64,000 bases of DNA from Actinomucor elegans (GCA_026027325.1 JAMSLZ010000006.1:1302001-1366000); one strand, 5' to 3'; counted from the first letter of the stretch, positions 1 through 11,841 are shown. A program made the numbers and translations. Notes: generated by a model from the sequence alone, not told the origin.

Positions 1-40
1 CGGCTGGGAAGAAGGTAGGTTGATTGCTGCTATCAAATAG

Positions 41-1489
41 ATACACTCACACCAAAATATTATCTAGAAATCGTTCGAGTAATTGATGCTTATCAGCTTC
101 CATTTGATTTGACGAATGCTGTGTTACTTGTTAGAAGTGACTTGGCCTTGTCATCGGTAAGTAGGAAAGAAACATATCTTGCATTTTATTTATTATTGTA
201 TAGCCTTCTGTTACGGGAAGTTTGGCAAAGGCACTTCGATTATCCCAATCCATCTGTGATAGAATTGAAGTGCATCGTCGTAAATATAAGAAAGAAAACG
301 ATAGTACGCCGCCAGAGTTTGACATTCCATTCATGTTTGCTTTTCGTGTTCTATACAATATTGGTGTTATCTATCTGCTGGTCGGAAGTCTACCTGTAAG
401 TGCATCTGCATCTGCTTTTACAAGCAAACCAACACTTTTTATTAATACTTCTTGGTAGCAATCGACTTTGGAAATTGCTATTATCCTCTCAGTGTTCCCG
501 GTGCCTAGTGATCTTGATGACAGAGATTTTCTGGCAGATGAAGTGGACTGTAGGACAGTCGCTGCTGTGTTTCAGGAGCATGAGTTTGGTTTGATGCGCG
601 TAACTCAAGAGGGTCTTGTGGTACGCTGCATTAAGCACTTGATAGTCAGTTTGGACAATGATTCTTTTCATAAAAGCAGTATGGCTTCACTCGATTCTGC
701 TCTTCGCTGGGACGAGAAAGCAGGACAAATGATTGTGCTGATGCAATACGGCTGGAACTACTGGAGTACTCGTACTAATTTTTGGCACAAACTCATTACT
801 CGTATGAGAGAGAAAAAGATCTTTCGAAACAGAATGTTTCTAGAATACATCTATGGTAATTATAAATGTGCTCTCTATTGGACCCCTTTTTTTTATTTAT
901 TTTTATTCACTTGCCTATCTAAACAGTGCCAGAAATACTACAGACATTCCAACATTTACACAAACATAGCCAAGTTGTGCTAGACATTATACCGCCTGAA
1001 TTTGCCTTGCGAAGTGGCTATCGTCTGCCTTCTTCTTCTTCGCCTCGAATGATATCTCATATAGAGATCGAAGAAAACCCACAATCCATCAAACTGCCTT
1101 CACTAAGCTCAATTACAAGTCAGCAACTGCCGCCGCCTTCCATATACCAGCCCAGTTACTCCAACTCCATTTTGCCCAGTATGACCATGTCGCCTACATG
1201 GTATTCGGCTTCAACGCAAAAAAATTCGCATGTAAACTGGATGTCTCCCTCATTTTACTATAGTCGACCTGCAACATCTGTGATGTTGCCCAAAAAAGAC
1301 GATCAAGAACCAGAAGCAGGCTCAAACACAGATCAATTGCAATCTTTGGTCGTTGTACCTAGTGATATTACCGTGCGATGCCTGGAGTATCGTGTACGCA
1401 AGTATTCATCAAAAATAACTCCTCAGCGTATGAGACAAGTCTTACAGAGGTTCTTGAAGAACATGCTCTTAAAAGCAAACGAATCTTAA
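41..1489 (+). CDS. Unrecognised protein, 5'-truncated at the window edge (4 exons seen)
   Basis: Exons read as 41-156, 204-395, 459-855 and 927-1489. Every junction is GT..AG and the phases match (0, 0, 1), which gives one continuous frame ending in TAA at 1487-1489. The first 40 bases are best read as the end of an intron whose donor lies outside the window. The visible part, about 420 residues, starts with helix-rich, mostly hydrophobic sequence (for example EFDIPFMFAFRVLYNIGVIY and LEIAIILSVFPVP). A conserved-looking Trp/Arg-rich stretch follows (GWNYWSTRTNFWHKLITRM), then a Ser/Pro-rich linker of about 120 residues, then a short basic helical tail (RMRQVLQRFLKNMLLKANES). I do not recognise the family. 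The alternating hydrophobic helices and the disordered linker suggest a regulatory or scaffold protein, but this is inference. An AATAAA lies at 1517-1522. Confidence 0.6.
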
Positions 1490-1516
1490 CTTTTTATTCC
1501 TTCTCATCCTGTACAT

Positions 1517-1522
1517 AATAAA
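1517..1522 (+). terminator. Poly(A) signal AATAAA of the first gene
   Basis: A canonical AATAAA lies 28 nt after the stop codon of the truncated gene, in AT-rich 3' sequence. Confidence 0.4.
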
Positions 1523-2775
1523 TATTCCATCTTATATATGTATATATTAAGGTGCCTTTTTTGAAGTCCGTCTTTGCAGCTCATCATCATTTTAGACAAT
1601 TACTTGTTTCATCTCTCTGTATCAATATATGATAGTACACAAGTCTTCAAAGTCTGCTTACTATTACGCATAAGGAAAAATACAACTGCTCCATTCACAG
1701 CGAGTTGTAGTAAATTGATAATGGACTATATTTGATGCAAAAAAAAAAAAAGAATTAGCATTAGAGTAGATTTTCTATTAAATAAAACTACTCATTCTAA
1801 GCATGAACTGCTCATCAGATGCGATATTATTGGATTATCGATCGAGAATCTTTCGCACTGTATTCATTTCATATAATGGATGGATTTTTAAATTCAGTGA
1901 GGCTCAGATATCGAAATTTTTGTCTACATTAAAATTAGAACTACAATGTAAACAGCGAGCTCTCAAGTACACATTGAGTGATTAGCAAATATCATAAAAA
2001 TTTTTATTATTTTTTAAACAGTAAACGTTGATAAAACATCAAGTATAAATAAAAAAAAAACCTGTGGTTTAATAGTCAAAAACTCTGCATGGTCAAGAGG
2101 TGAAGCGGAGCTGCAAATAACTACCTGAAAAGAGAGATTTGAGGATTTTTTCTGGAATCCCCATTTCTAGATCTCTCAACTGATCCTAGTTCAATGTTGC
2201 ATTAGATTGTATAGTATTCCACGTTCAAAATAAGCCGTTGGATTTATTAGAATTGTTATTTAACTGATTTATGGCTAATATAATATATTATTGATGGCTC
2301 TAAAGATAAATTATATATATCCTAGGGGCATTTGTATATTTACAGATCTTTCAATCAATCTTGGAATGAGCTGCCTCATCTATTGTAAACAGAGATTTAA
2401 AGCTTGTTTTTATTTAAAAGATTTTTCTGCTGTTTAATTAATGGGTGGTGTCTAAGTCTGGATAAAATACACATATCAGGTGTTCACGACTATATAACTA
2501 AATCAGATGAGATCGTTGTGACAGATATTCGGGGGTTGGGTTAAGTTGACTTAAAGCATCTGCAAGATCGACTCTAATCGTCAACTAACAAAACGAACGC
2601 GCGTTATAGTTCCACCAATGAGCGAATAGTGATGCCATCTTGTACTTAGTGTGAATGCAGCAAAGGAACAATGTAACACTAACAGATTAATCCAACGTTA
2701 GACAATAACCAACTTTTATGTTTTTAATTATATCTGCAATAGGTTTGAACTTTCTTTTACTTTTACATATATTTC
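1523..2775. other. Gene-free AT-rich spacer with one short-repeat copy
   Basis: No convincing coding sequence. A 60-codon open frame at 1803-1985 has no splice or family support. A copy of the dispersed short repeat lies at 2168-2250. A piece near 1655-1700 (AACTGCTCCATTCA) resembles the tail of the copy at 16425. Confidence 0.6.
2168..2250 (+). repeat. Dispersed short repeat, copy A
   Basis: Shares the ordered blocks TAGATCTCTC, TGATCCTAGTTCAATGTTGC and ATTCCACGTTCAAAATAA with the copies near 5.1, 11.5, 16.4, 19.9, 20.1, 20.4, 50.4 and 50.6 kb. Block order and spacing are kept. No target-site duplication or terminal repeat was recognised. Confidence 0.6.
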
Positions 2776-4114
2776 ATGGTTGATAGTAAACCGCGCAGCG
2801 CTACATTGAAGAAATTGGCTCGTTGGACGCCTTCTTCTTCGGGCCTACCTTCTGACGGACAAAGAAAACCAAGTATTCCACCATTGAGCAATGATGCTCC
2901 ATTCATTAATGTTCATCATGACAACCTGCAACAAGGTGCTTTGTATATTATTAAAATCAAGCAAGTCAGTTTAGCCTTGTTTGAAGGTAAAGAGTTGTAG
3001 AGTATTTCAAGAACAATTGATTGATATGATGCAATTAGGATGGAATGATGATATGTGTTGCTTCTCTATCCTTCGTAAGTTCATTCAACAAATCCAACAG
3101 TTTATAGTACTAAGCTTGCTATAGGGTCTGAGCTAGAACCTTTACGTTGGTCCGAAGCAAGGTAACTATGATCACCTCGATTTCCTTTTTTAAGTCTACT
3201 CACGTTCTTTACTACCATGATATAGACAATTGCCGGGTGACTTTGATATTTACGAAGCGTTTGATGAATGTGGAAATCCACCTATTCACTTATGGTCCAG
3301 ATATTTAAGGGTGAGTGTACCTAATAATTGGTTCTCAATGTTTGAAGAAGGCAAGCGTAAACAAAATGAATGGTCTATGCAACAAGAAGATATGCACCAT
3401 AATAGTTTGATTCAGCAACAACACAACCAAGAATACTATCATCCTGAAGAACCTGTAGTGAATGATAACTCCCCAGTCCATAATCAAGATATGCCTGCTT
3501 ATTCGAATACGGATGTATCTTCTATGCATCTTAATAATAATAATACTGCTACCTCCCCTTCGATTGTTGCGTCTACCAATATAGTAGATCCCAATATGAA
3601 TGCAGAAGACAGTCACTTTCAAGAACCCTCTATTAATGACTCTACTGTATCTGTTAACCACCAGCCAGATTACAGCAGCACAAGACGTCAAATGATAATG
3701 TCCCCTTCGCCTTCTTATCACAGTCATATAGTACAACCACCAGAGCGGACCAACAGTATCATGGACAGAGAACAGATTCGCAGACATCTAGCACCAGGAC
3801 AGGCTGTATTGACCAACAGAAATTCATCCAGTGTAGTCACTTTGGACTCCGTATCTGTTGCTAATCGGTCCAAAGAGTATGCTACCAATGAAAGCTTGTC
3901 TAGTGCTGCTGTAAGTAATGTTGTGAATCAAGATTTAACTTCCAAACTGATCATTAGCAGCAGCATATCGACTCATGTTGACTTTCCTCATGATTCGGAT
4001 AGATTCTCCAATCGCTCTGATATCCATAATACTGAATCCCCTACAATTCTTCCTTCTTCTACTTCTTCCAAGTCGCGTAATCGATTTTCAATGAAAAAAG
4101 CCATTTGGGGCTAA
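2776..4114 (+). CDS. Unrecognised protein with Ser/Thr/Asn-rich C-terminal half
   Basis: Exons 2776-2960, 3001-3074, 3125-3161 and 3226-4114 give a protein of about 394 residues. The first intron only keeps the frame if a GC donor (GCAAGT at 2961) is used; the nearby GT gives a stop seven codons on. The others are GT..AG. The N-terminus is basic and Ser-rich. Residues of about 55-145 look folded (LIDMMQLGWND, FDIYEAFDECGNPPIHLW). The remaining roughly 250 residues are low-complexity Ser/Thr/Asn/His and probably disordered, ending in a basic RFSMKKAIWG. I recognise no family or catalytic motif. The gene converges on the next gene, with 58 bp between the stop codons. Confidence 0.6.
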
Positions 4115-4172
4115 GCAATATATACACATATACTCTTTATTCATTTACAAATGTCCTTTTTTTTTTGTTCCA

Positions 4173-4775
4173 TTATATCCATTGATTTAATGTGTCAACA
4201 ATGGTTTGTCTTCGCATCGCTTTGGCTATTGGTAGCCAATACAGAGACAAATGTCGACATTGGTCGTTGGATTTAGTTTGATATACATGTGTGAGTGTAG
4301 CAAGTACTTCTGTTTCTTTGTATATAGCACTTTTGATTTGTCGAATAATCGATTGTTTTAAAGGCCATAGAGAAGTATAAGCCTGTAATGTTTTGGGTGT
4401 AGGTGGGGTATTTGGTGTAGCTGCTGCTGGTTTAGGACTGTCCACTAAATAAGTAAAAAGTTTAATATTCGTTCTAGATACTGTTGTTGGATGTTTATTA
4501 CATGAGGGTATATCAGCGCGCATGCGTTTCTTTGGTAAAAAGGATGCGCTATTTTCTACTTGGTAAGATAAATCCGTATCAGGTTCGGAGCGTACGCGTT
4601 TGAGATGGTTAGGTGAGGTTGGCTCAGGAAGTTCAACTAGTGGTTCGTGCTGAATTGTTGGCTCAGCTTGGGGAAGAGATACTGCGTCACTCCAAAACGC
4701 TGTCCGTAAATGCTCAAGTACTTCGTATAGTTCGCTTCGCTGTACATCGAATATATTATCACATAGTGGTTTCAA
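4173..4775 (-). CDS. Unrecognised small protein, start unresolved
   Basis: An open minus-strand frame of about 200 codons ends at 4173. No ATG begins it: the nearest upstream in-frame ATG (4796) is followed by TAG (rc 4783-4781). That TAG could be the AG of an intron, so a 5' exon is probably missing from this model. The central third is Pro/Ser-rich with two basic clusters (LKRVRSEPD, LPKKRMRAD) that could act as nuclear localisation signals. The C-terminal 70 residues look like folded helices (LWPLKQSIIRQIKSAIYKE, YWLPIAKAMRRQTIVDTL). No family is recognised. Coding status rests on frame length and amino-acid composition. Confidence 0.45.
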   Translation of the reverse strand: MKPLCDNIFDVQRSELYEVLEHLRTAFWSDAVSLPQAEPTIQHEPLVELPEPTSPNHLKRVRSEPDTDLSYQVENSASFLPKKRMRADIPSCNKHPTTVSRTNIKLFTYLVDSPKPAAATPNTPPTPKTLQAYTSLWPLKQSIIRQIKSAIYKETEVLATLTHVYQTKSNDQCRHLSLYWLPIAKAMRRQTIVDTLNQWI

Positions 4776-5356
4776 AGGCTAATGAGAGTGAGTCATGTAA
4801 GTAAATTTGATTTAGTTTTTTTTTTTTTTTTCGGTTAACCTTTCTTGAATTTACACCTTCAATAAAACCTAATGAATCAGATAACTAAAGTGTAAAAATA
4901 ATCATCAGAGCACAGATCAAGCAGGCAGCAGGCATTGGCTTACTTCTGAAAGCTTTGGACATGTAGTTTTTACAATAGACATGGTTATAATTTGGCAAAG
5001 AAAAAAATAGCTTGTAATAATATTCAAACGAAAATCGCTTTTCTGAACAGCTATAAATCTCCGCTGGCCGATTAAAAGCTGTTTCTTATCTGCCACTCTC
5101 TCTAAATCTCTCAATAGATCTCGATCAAATGTCACATCTGAGTAAATGGTATATGGATGAAAAGGATTGCCGTGTTTACTACGACTTTTTTTTTAAATGT
5201 ATCATTAGCAATTAGCAATAGAATTATTCGTATTTCACACATCAGTAGGGTTGAAAATGAAGAAAACAAAGTGTATATCATTAATGTTAGAATTATTTAT
5301 TAAATGTCTTTTTTTTTTTTTTTTTTTTTACGTGCTAGTTTTTTCTTAAAATACAA
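4776..5356. other. Gene-free spacer with short-repeat copy B
   Basis: AT-rich. It may hold the missing 5' exon of the minus-strand gene to its left and the 3' UTR of the quinone reductase to its right. A T-run spans 5311-5329. A copy of the dispersed repeat lies at 5099-5155. Confidence 0.5.
5099..5155 (+). repeat. Dispersed short repeat, copy B
   Basis: Blocks TAAATCTCTC, AGATC and GATCAAATGTCACATCTG match the core of the family. The 3' part (ATTCCA..TCA block) is eroded. Confidence 0.5.
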
Positions 5357-6040
5357 TTAAGCAAGGGACTTTCCTTTGACATAAGTTGTGACAATCTTGC
5401 CAAAATTTTCACCTTGTGTATGAGCAATCTCCAACTCCTTTGTAGTAGGCTGTCTGCTTCCGTCCCCATTAGCCACAGTACCGGCACCATAAGCAGAGCC
5501 ACCTACTACCTCCGAGTTATCAAACAGATGGGCGCTGGCGAAACCAAAGGGAACATAAACCATACCATGATGAGCAAAATAGGTAACGGTAGTTAAAGCA
5601 GTGGTTTCTTGGCCTCCGTGTTGTGACGCGGTACAAAAGAAAGTACCAGCAAACTTTCCAGCAAGTGCACCAGTGGCCCAGAGCTTACCAGTGGCATCCA
5701 AGAGAGCCTTAAGTTGGGCAGGCATAGTACCAAAACGTGTAGGTATACCAAAGATAATACCGTCGGGTTCGGTCAATTGATCCACAGTGATGATGGGCAA
5801 GTCTGGTTTTGCAGGTGCATGCATCTTTTCAAGGATAGAATCCGATAATGTTTCTTGCACTAGTATAGATATAAAAAAAAAAACTGTTTAGCTGAAGATG
5901 TAGAGATAAACATCGTTGAAAATACCTTGGAAGATCTCGACTTTAACACCAGATAACTCGAGACCTTTTTGAATTTCAAGAGCCAACTTGTAGATGTGAT
6001 GATAGAGCGTATAAATGACAATGTAAACAGTAGCAGCCAT
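5357..6040 (-). CDS. Flavodoxin-like NAD(P)H:quinone oxidoreductase (WrbA/Pst2/Ycp4 family)
   Basis: Two exons, 6040-5926 and 5859-5357 (minus), are joined by a 66-nt GT..AG intron of matching phase. They give 205 residues, the usual family length. The start is the ATG at 6040, directly before the first beta strand (MAATVYIVIYTLYHHIYKLA). Family motifs are present in order: the FMN-phosphate loop region YTLYHHI, EPDGIIFGIPTRFGTMP, GALAGKFAGTFFCTASQHGG, HHGMVYVPFGF and SAYGAGTVANGDGS. Family members are FMN flavoproteins that reduce quinones by two electrons and limit redox cycling. The loop glycine usual in YSMYGHI is replaced by His here. It is divergent from, and paralogous to, the next gene. 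Confidence 0.9.
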
Positions 6041-6373
6041 GTTTTGATTGATAATAGATATAGAAGAGAGCAAAGAAAGGAATAAAACAAGTAGATCAGT
6101 TTAATCTTTTTGTATTCTGGTTTGTTTGTTATCCTACTAGAAAAAGCTCCAATTTTTTCCTAGTATCCGACACCTACTTGTCTTTATTTGTTATATTTGA
6201 CAGCTTGATATAGTTAAAATCGAACAAGCTTTGTTTTTTACTAGAGTCAGTTTGTTTGTTCGACTAGGACAGTTTTTTTAGGTCTTTGATCCTTAACCCA
6301 AAAGACAAACCCTGTCTTAGATATTAATCTTTACTTTTTCTTTTTCTTTTATTCGATCATTCAAACAATCTAG
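6041..6373. promoter_or_regulatory. Shared promoter region of the divergent quinone-reductase pair
   Basis: 333 bp separate the two start codons, so both promoters must lie here. The region has pyrimidine-rich tracts (for example 6331-6353) and several CTAG-containing repeats (CCTACTAGAAAAA, TTTACTAGAGTCAG, TCGACTAGGACAG). These could be binding sites, but no factor can be assigned by eye. Confidence 0.5.
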
Positions 6374-7776
6374 ATGAGTAAACCTGTCGTTTATATTGTC
6401 ATATATTCGCTATATCAGCATGTATACAAACTATCTCTCTCTATCAAAGAAGGTAGATAGTGCAACATAAGACTGTAAAGTTGTCTTTATATTTTATTAA
6501 ACATAATGTATTAGGTTTGGAAACCAAAGGTGTCCATGTCGAACTGTTTCAGGTAGCGGAGACCCTCAGCGATGACATTCTTAAGAAAATGCAAGCTCCA
6601 GTCAAACCTGATTTGCCCATCTTGACCGTTGACAGGATGGCTGAACCCGATGGCATCATATTTGGCTTACCCACTCGATTTGGTACAATGCCAGCACAGA
6701 TGAAGGCCTTGTTGGATGCCAGTGGCGCTCTATGGGCCAAAGGTGCTTTGGCTGGTAAATTCGCCGGTACTTTTTTCTCCACTGCTTCACAACATGGTGG
6801 ACAGGAATCTACAGCACTTTCAGCTGTCACTTATTTTTCTCACCACGGCATGATGTATGTTCCCTTTGGTTTTGCAAACGTCGCATTGTACAACAATGAT
6901 GAAGTCGTGGGCGGGTCAGCTTATGGATCTGGTACGGTGGCCGATGGCGATGGATCACGTTTGCCTACTGAGCTCGAGCTGGGCATCGCCAAGAATCAAG
7001 GCGAAAACTTTGGTATCCTTGTAGATACCTTTGTGAGAGGTAGAAACGCGATTACTACGGCAGACATTAGTAACAAGAGCGCCGCTGTGGAAGAGAAGGG
7101 TACTGATGCAACCGCTGTAGGCACTGATCAAACTACTGCTGGTACGGATCCTACTGCTACTACTACTCCTACTACTGGTGCTGCTACAGGAGTTGGTGCC
7201 GCAGGTGCTGGTGCTGCCGTCGCAGGTGCTGGTGCTGGTGCTGGTGCTGCTGCTTTAGCTGCCTCCAGATCTAAAGACAATACGGTAGGCAATGCTGCTC
7301 CTATGAATGCTAGTACAGGTCTCTCTGATGTGCCCGCTGGGAATGCTGCAACAGATGTTCCAGCTAAAACCACTGCTGCCGCAACAACAGATAATGTGGC
7401 ACCTACAAATGAAGCACCAATCACTGGAAATGCAGCGCCTGCAAATGCCACTTCAGGTATCCCAGAAACTACTGCTGGCAATGATGCAATTAATACTGCT
7501 ACGACTGGTAATGCTACAGCTACAGGATTAAATGCTGCAGACACAGTTGCTCCAGCAACAGCTGGTGCTACTACGGCTGGTGGTACAGGTGTTACTGCCG
7601 CTGATACTACAGGCGCCAATGATAATGAAAAGAACGCTAATCTTGCAGCTGCTGATGAAAATCCTTCTAAAGTTGGCGCAACCGCTGGTACAACCGCTGC
7701 TACTGGAGCGAGCGCCGTACCCAACAAACTCAAAGATAATAAGCCAAAGAAAAAGAAGTGGTTCTGTTGCGGTTAG
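6374..7776 (+). CDS. Flavodoxin-like quinone oxidoreductase with long Ala/Thr-rich tail and Cys-Cys terminus
   Basis: Exons 6374-6452 and 6515-7776 (62-nt intron, phase matched) encode about 446 residues. Residues 1-200 are a close paralogue of the divergent neighbour, with EPDGIIFGLPTRFGTMP, FSTASQHGGQEST and HHGMMYVPFGFAN. The FMN loop reads YSLYQHV, again without the usual glycine. Residues of about 200-435 are an Ala/Thr/Gly/Asn low-complexity tail that includes AGAGAAVAGAGAGAGAAALA. The protein ends in a polybasic run followed by WFCCG. This layout (flavodoxin head, flexible tail, Lys cluster plus terminal cysteines) suggests lipid anchoring to a membrane. Yeast Ycp4 is reported to be palmitoylated near its C-terminus, so palmitoylation is a fair inference; a standard CaaX box is absent. 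Confidence 0.88.
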
Positions 7777-7948
7777 ATAGCTTGTAACATTAATAGCAGT
7801 TTGAACATTAACCCTTGATATATAACATAATAATACATTTCTAATAATAATAATAAAAAATGCTTGCATAATTCAGCGTGGCGAATAGTTTTATATATAC
7901 AAAAAAGCAAGTAAAATATATTATATACATGAAACAACAAGCATGAAT

Positions 7949-9795
7949 CTAGTTGTTCTTTTTGTTATTAATGTTTAACGAATTTGTTGAAAAAGTACCA
8001 TTGACTGCCTTGATCATGAAATCCATAAACCGTTTTCCGTAATACAGAGGATGCACAGATGAAATGGTATTCTTATCTTGTGTTATGCTCTTCCAAAGAT
8101 GTTCAGATCGTTTAATAATATTATAGGGTGTCAGGATATCAATCACTCCTACATAGTATAGCTTGTCTAGAGGTCTGTTTTCTTCATCACTGGATCGAAA
8201 TCCACCATCATCAGCATAAAAGATACACCAACGACGCCTAATCATCAAGTGAGGGGGGGGGGTGGAGGAAATCAATAAGACGCTATATATATAGTAAGGT
8301 GTATGTCATAACTTACTCTTCTGAAGGACTAGCAGGTAATTCTGAAGTATCAATATGAACTGGGTTAGCATTTCTCAGTGCTTGTCGTACGATTTCAGCC
8401 TTTTCTGTTTGACTTCGTCTGATGGTCGATAATCGACGTTCTATCTTATCTGTTCTTGGTGTTACCATATGTAGGCTTTGATCTCGAATGCCTTCTTTAT
8501 TGCCTCGTCGGATATCATGGATGCCTACCAAAAGACTATAGTCCATAATGTTCAAGCGTTTCAGTATCTCTACATCCCTTTCTAGTTGGGTCAAGAAAAG
8601 CTGGCGTTTCTCTGCGCCTAGTTGGATCTTTTCCTTATTTTTCACCCAATTTTGATCCTTCATTACCGCGTTAGGATTCTTGGCAACCTCTTCTTCTGGT
8701 GTCAATCTACCAAAGAGAGAACCTTTAAGATCAAATGTTTCGTGAATGTCCTTGTTACATGGCAGTACGTTTCCCATTACAACGAAATGGATCTTTCTGC
8801 CTCTGGGTAGTTTAATACGATGTAACCCATAGAATCGACATAATAATGTATTAGGGTTATGTGCTACATGCTACGCATTCCCATTTTCGTTAGTTGTGAT
8901 TAATCTAAATTAAGATTAGCAGTGCTCACCTCATAGTATTCTTTCAATATTCTCCTCATAAACTTGTGTTCGGAATGATGGATTGTCTTGATGATAAATC
9001 GATAATCTCTCGAATAATAAAAGAAACTGCCACTTTTACCAGGTGAACCAATCTCGCTTAGAATATACTTGTTGGTTAAAGACATCATATAGTCTGCAGC
9101 ATCCACATGAAATTTTTCTCTTAGGTTCCTGAATACCCAAGGTGCGTAATCCTTAAACTTGAAATCATATTTGACTCCAGGCGTTAATTCATTGCCTGTA
9201 CTATATATATATATGATCATGTTACTTGAAATGATCGCCTCATTTTTTTTTAAATAACTTACATGTCAAAAACAAGCTTGTGAGCAGCTGAAAAATCCTC
9301 AGGCGTTAAAGGTCTTTGGATCTTGGCAGAGACGCGGCCCACTGCAATACGAATCCCGGTCAGCATATCATACATTAATGGATAGTTTCGATGCCCCTCA
9401 GCTACTTTGGTGCCAATCGCCATATGGGACGTGGTATCTTCCTCTTCATCATCAGCATACGTTTTTTTTCTTCGTGCTAATCGTCGAGCCTTGATTTCTT
9501 CTTCTAATACGATCTGCTCATCATTATCCAAGCTGCCTAGATCCATCACTCGAATCGAAGCCGAGGGTGATTTCAAGGGCAAGCCGCGTTTAACAGGTGC
9601 ATTATTGTCTTGCTGTTGTATGTTGATCAATAGAGGGGGTGGCTTTTTAATCACTTTCTTCAAATTGACCGAGGTAATTTGTGCCTTGTTATTGTCCGAT
9701 ATGGATTGGATGATTGAATTGTCAGTTAAAGGCGAAAAGAGTACTGCGTCTTTTGGCGTAATAGAGTGCGTTTGTGTTAATACTTCAATAGACAT
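7949..9795 (-). CDS. MSS4: Phosphatidylinositol-4-phosphate 5-kinase (Mss4/Its3 type)
   Basis: Exons 9795-9263, 9200-8930, 8870-8317 and 8237-7949 (minus) join in phase into 548 residues. An upstream GTG is ignored in favour of the ATG at 9795. The first 120 residues are a disordered, basic regulatory region. The PIPK core begins near [16 protein letters not shown]. Visible hallmarks are the glycine-rich loop [10 protein letters not shown], the ATP-binding lysine in [22 protein letters not shown] (catalytic loop), [13 protein letters not shown] (metal-binding Asp) and the substrate-specificity loop near HPLYYGKRF. The enzyme makes PI(4,5)P2 at the plasma membrane, controlling actin and cell-wall signalling. 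It is shorter than yeast Mss4, mainly at the N-terminus. The third intron holds a G-run at 8253-8262. Confidence 0.95.
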
Positions 9796-10810
9796 TCGGG
9801 AACTTTTATGATACACATAGATAAAAAAAAAAGTTTTATAAAAAGAAAGAAAGAAGGGTAGATTGGACTCTTTTTTCTTTATTTTCTTTTTGGCGGTTAT
9901 GCGGAGATTGTATACTTGCTTAATTGATGCCGTTTCCTTTTTATGTGTTGCTTCTAATTAATGTAGCCTCTTCTTGTCGATCCTAGCTAATCCCTTGATC
10001 TATACCAAGACCATATAAATAACACGTAAGCACAAAAAAGTTTTAATAACAGATTTTAAAGGAAACCTGCTTCCCGTAGTGCCTCTTGAAGATATATTCC
10101 GATAGCACACTAATACGGAGGAATCTTCTGTTCAGCAGATATGCTACAGTTTCAGTTGGTAAGAAATATGACTAATGAACCTTACCATCTAAAGACTAAT
10201 TATGACGAGATGGGTGACCTTTGCCAACCCAGTTTGTCCCTGTAGGAATTATAGTACTATTGTCATTAAATCTCTGTGTGTGTAAAACTTTGATTATCCT
10301 AGTGCTTGAGATAAGACTTAAAAAGATAGAATTACTTTCTTGGAATAGGTTTTAATTACATTTAAAGGTCTACTTGTGTGCTTGTTTTTATATAACGTAT
10401 AGATTAATTAGCCCAAATCTAGATCCCTATATTAACTCCAAATTTTTCTAAAAGCGAAGATTTAACATAAAAGCTCACAAAAAAAAAGCACAGGCCTATG
10501 TTTTATATGTAAGGGATAAAGTTTCAATAAAAACTGTGCGTTTAAAGTACCATTTATACTATCAAGAGACGACTTAAATGACTATCTTTACCACCACTCT
10601 AGTATTGATACTCACTATTATTGACTGTCGAAGATTCATAAATAATGCCGCTTGACGTTTGCCCCAAACTTCAAAAGAAGATCTTGAATGAGCATAACAA
10701 AAAAAAAGTATTTGATACTTGTTTGATATCTAATTTCTCGCTGACGTAGTAATTTAAAACGTATTTCCGTTAGATTCACGGAATTTTGCAATGAAAAATC
10801 GATTTATTTG

Positions 10811-10852
10811 TATTTTGAAAAAAGAACCACAGTTTTTGCATTTTTCAAAATA
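10811..10852. repeat. Perfect 12-bp inverted repeat (hairpin potential)
   Basis: TATTTTGAAAAA at 10811-10822 is exactly complementary to TTTTTCAAAATA at 10841-10852, with an 18-base loop. It lies in intergenic AT-rich DNA. Such a repeat can arise by chance in this composition. Confidence 0.4.
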
Positions 10853-11471
10853 AAAATACTTTAAAAATGCATTTGGAGATTCTCAATTCTACCAAACCTA
10901 TATCAATAATAGACTATGATCGTATAGCGTAATATACGATATCTAAAATAAAAAAAAAATAATGCTCTGAACATTTGGGTTTAAGATTATGTCTCTAATG
11001 GCTAGAATGCGCCTGGAAGCAAATACAACGTCTACTAAAACCATTGTTAATTAAAATTTAAAGAATTTACTATAGCATTAGTATTAACGTCTGACTTTCA
11101 TATATATATATCATGGCGGAGAATACTTGTATTGGCAGTATTGAGCATAAATTAAGAATCACGAAACCGGACGAACTCCGGAAGACAATAATAAAGCTAC
11201 TGTATTATAAATTTTGCTTCTAAAATACCTTTCATACTATTAAAAACCGAGACGAAAATCATTACTCCACTTAAGCTATTACTCGATTCAATGTCAGATG
11301 GTTAATAGGCCATAGTAGTACTGTTATCCATCCTTCTCGATTGTACATAATGCATTTGTTGGTAGTGACATGTCAACCTGTTTTTAAATCTATAATTTCT
11401 TTTTAAAGAGCTTATTATTAACATTTAATAATCGGAAATAGCGTTATTCGACTGTAAATTAGATTAATAGA

Positions 11472-11545
11472 TTTGTAGATTTCTCAATTGATCCTGGTTT
11501 AATGTCGCATCTGCCAAATACACTGTACCCAATATAAGCTTTTGC
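11472..11545 (+). repeat. Dispersed short repeat, copy C
   Basis: Blocks TAGATTTCTCAATTGATCC, TTTAATGTCGCATCTG and a diverged CAATATAA tail follow the family order. Confidence 0.6.
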
Positions 11546-11841
11546 ATATAAAATCTTGATCTTGCCCTCTCGTAAAGAATATTATACTTAAACCCAACTA
11601 ATAGTAGCTTTTGTTAAATTATAACCTCATCTCTTAGACTTTGTTCTGCCACTGCTTTTAGCTAGTTTTTCATGCTCAGAATATGTGTGTGTATGTTTTT
11701 TTTTTTTACATTGAATCGCGTTAAACAAAGCAAAGGAGTTTAAATCCGACTTACTGTATTGATACTCGCAAAACGATAACTTTCGATGGATCTTTCTTCC
11801 GATTCTAAACGAGTGTATCATAGAAATCGCGACCATTTATT

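Larger units (their letters stand above)
9796..11841. other. 2-kb gene-free AT-rich spacer
   Basis: No coding frame with splice or family support on either strand. It contains the 5' flank of the lipid kinase (C/T-rich tract near 9870-9895), a perfect 12-bp inverted repeat at 10811-10852 and a dispersed repeat copy at 11472-11545. Confidence 0.6.

Noticed and set aside
1803..1985. 60-codon plus-strand frame in the first spacer
   Set aside because: Short, unrelated to neighbours, no codon bias like the real genes.
7128..7733. 201-codon minus-strand open frame opposite the Ala/Thr-rich tail
   Set aside because: Reverse reading of GCT/ACT-rich low-complexity coding DNA; no splice sites, family match or own promoter.
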